Of a DNA stretch of 60,735 nucleotides, positions 60,161 to 60,735 are shown in pieces. The stretch is from the NCBI GenBank assembly GCA_947641575.1, contig CANRQN010000006.1, forward strand, positions 1 to 60,735, in the 5' to 3' direction. The position numbers and the translations under genes were made by a program. The notes beneath the pieces were generated by a model. That model made no database searches, was not told where the DNA came from, and saw nothing but the letters and a program-made list of their open reading frames with translations. This DNA is from an uncultured Clostridium sp. Lineage in GTDB: Bacteria > Bacillota > Clostridia > TANB77 > CAG-508. Every line of letters starts with the position of its first letter. The stretch's first letter is position 1.

Positions 60161-60735
60161 ATGAAAGAAAATAAAAAAGGAAGAAAAATATCTGTAGGGA
60201 CGATTAGAAATGGCACGCTCTACAAAGATATGACTAAAGAACAAGGAATAACACTAATAGCTCTAATAATCATGATAATAGTATTAGTAATATTATCAGC
60301 AGTAGTTATCCGAGGAATAGAAGGAGGAGGACTAATAAGTACCACAGAAACAGCAGCAGAAGACTACAATGTAACGTCATATAAGGAACAAATAGAACAA
60401 AAAGTAAGAGGAACAATACAAAGCTATAGTGCAAGAGGAGGAGAAATAGGAGTAGTAAAAATAGCAGAAGAGCTAAATAACGAAACACTATGGGTAAAAT
60501 CAGCAGTAGCCAATATAGATACAAGCATAAACAATGAAGACATAATAGTAATAACAACAGATAAATATATATTTGAGATATATTATGATAGCACCTATGG
60601 AGTAGTATTTGTAGAATATATAGGAAAAGATGATGGGAAAGAAATACCAAACATAAAAGCAAGATACGAGAAAAGAGCAACATCAATATTAGCAGAAGCA
60701 AGAGGAGCAGAAAAACTAGAACTAATATATAGAGG
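60161..60735 (+). CDS. Pilin-like exported protein (3' end missing)
   Basis: The frame is open to the end of the window (191 codons seen). The prepilin-like segment EQGITLIALIIMIIVLVILS is preceded by a long leader (MKENKKGRKISVGTIRNG). A second ATG at 60230 would give MTKEQGITLIAL, a more usual leader, but has no ribosome binding site; AAAGG lies 10 bases before ATG 60161. The leader contains a diverged copy of the GGGCGATT repeat seen at 19961, so the repeat may have been built into the coding sequence. After the helix the protein is charged and soluble. Clostridia often have many secreted proteins with this N-terminus. Confidence 0.7.
   Translation, partial: MKENKKGRKISVGTIRNGTLYKDMTKEQGITLIALIIMIIVLVILSAVVIRGIEGGGLISTTETAAEDYNVTSYKEQIEQKVRGTIQSYSARGGEIGVVKIAEELNNETLWVKSAVANIDTSINNEDIIVITTDKYIFEIYYDSTYGVVFVEYIGKDDGKEIPNIKARYEKRATSILAEARGAEKLELIYR

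Noticed and set aside
60306..60701. Minus-strand Leu-rich ORF at the right end
   Set aside because: Shadow of the pilin-like gene on the plus strand, which is open to the window end and has a ribosome binding site.

Overview
The window looks like a chromosomal segment of a low-GC (AT-rich), Gram-positive, endospore-forming member of the Clostridia, probably uncultured. It carries spoIIE, the cotJABC spore-coat operon, a meso-diaminopimelate type MurE, a Gram-positive type IV pilus operon with no secretin, and strong purine-rich Shine-Dalgarno sites with frequent TTG and GTG starts. I see no rRNA, tRNA, CRISPR array or complete transposase. Both ends cut a gene: a cysteine-rich protein at the left and a pilin-like protein at the right.

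The dominant observation is a decoding anomaly. Conceptual translation breaks 46 times, in 19 otherwise healthy genes. Every break has the same form: the in-frame codon is CGG, and the correct protein resumes if one C is skipped and the following GGN is read as glycine. So the quadruplet C-GGN behaves as one glycine codon. The C always sits exactly between two codons and always before a GGN codon (32 GGA, 11 GGT, 2 GGC, 1 GGG). It follows the coding strand (htpX, on the minus strand, shows it too), and 24 different codons precede it. Removing these Cs restores full-length NdvB-like synthase, SpoIIE, MurE, MraY, FtsW, MurG, TopA, DapA, TatD, HtpX, PilB, PilT, prepilin peptidase and two penicillin-binding proteins, with lengths that are whole codon numbers. 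Apart from one uninformative site (50730), no native gene uses CGG as arginine. The only gene that clearly does is an L,D-transpeptidase (23648-25024) with foreign base composition. I read this as genome-wide +1 decoding at CGG, possibly by an expanded-anticodon glycine tRNA with loss of tRNA-Arg(CCG). That mechanism is inference.

Layout. 1-760: end of a Cys/His-repeat protein, a terminator and palindromic repeats. 761-12488: a giant NdvB-like glucan synthase/phosphorylase (12 recoding sites), a thioredoxin-fold lipoprotein-like gene, a WG-repeat protein and an unknown membrane protein. 12504-17059: acpS, tatD, lemA-htpX (minus strand), a DUF4160 pair and dapF. 17289-27344: spoIIE, two class B penicillin-binding proteins with PASTA domains, a threonylcarbamoyl-AMP synthase, a small export protein and the foreign L,D-transpeptidase. 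27461-38286: two tandem modules, each a large secreted dockerin protein with a transglutaminase-like core followed by a membrane-anchored cohesin protein. 38627-45502: murE-mraY-ftsW-murG-topA. 45777-54901: a type IV pilus operon. 54952-58264 (minus strand): cotJC-cotJB-cotJA, rpmF and pyk. 58469 to the end: dapA, a small foreign-looking gene, a CA microsatellite and a pilin-like gene.

Together the genes describe envelope building (lipid II synthesis, septal and spore peptidoglycan), sporulation, pili and a surface-scaffolding system. Many of them depend on correct C-GGN decoding to be made at all.
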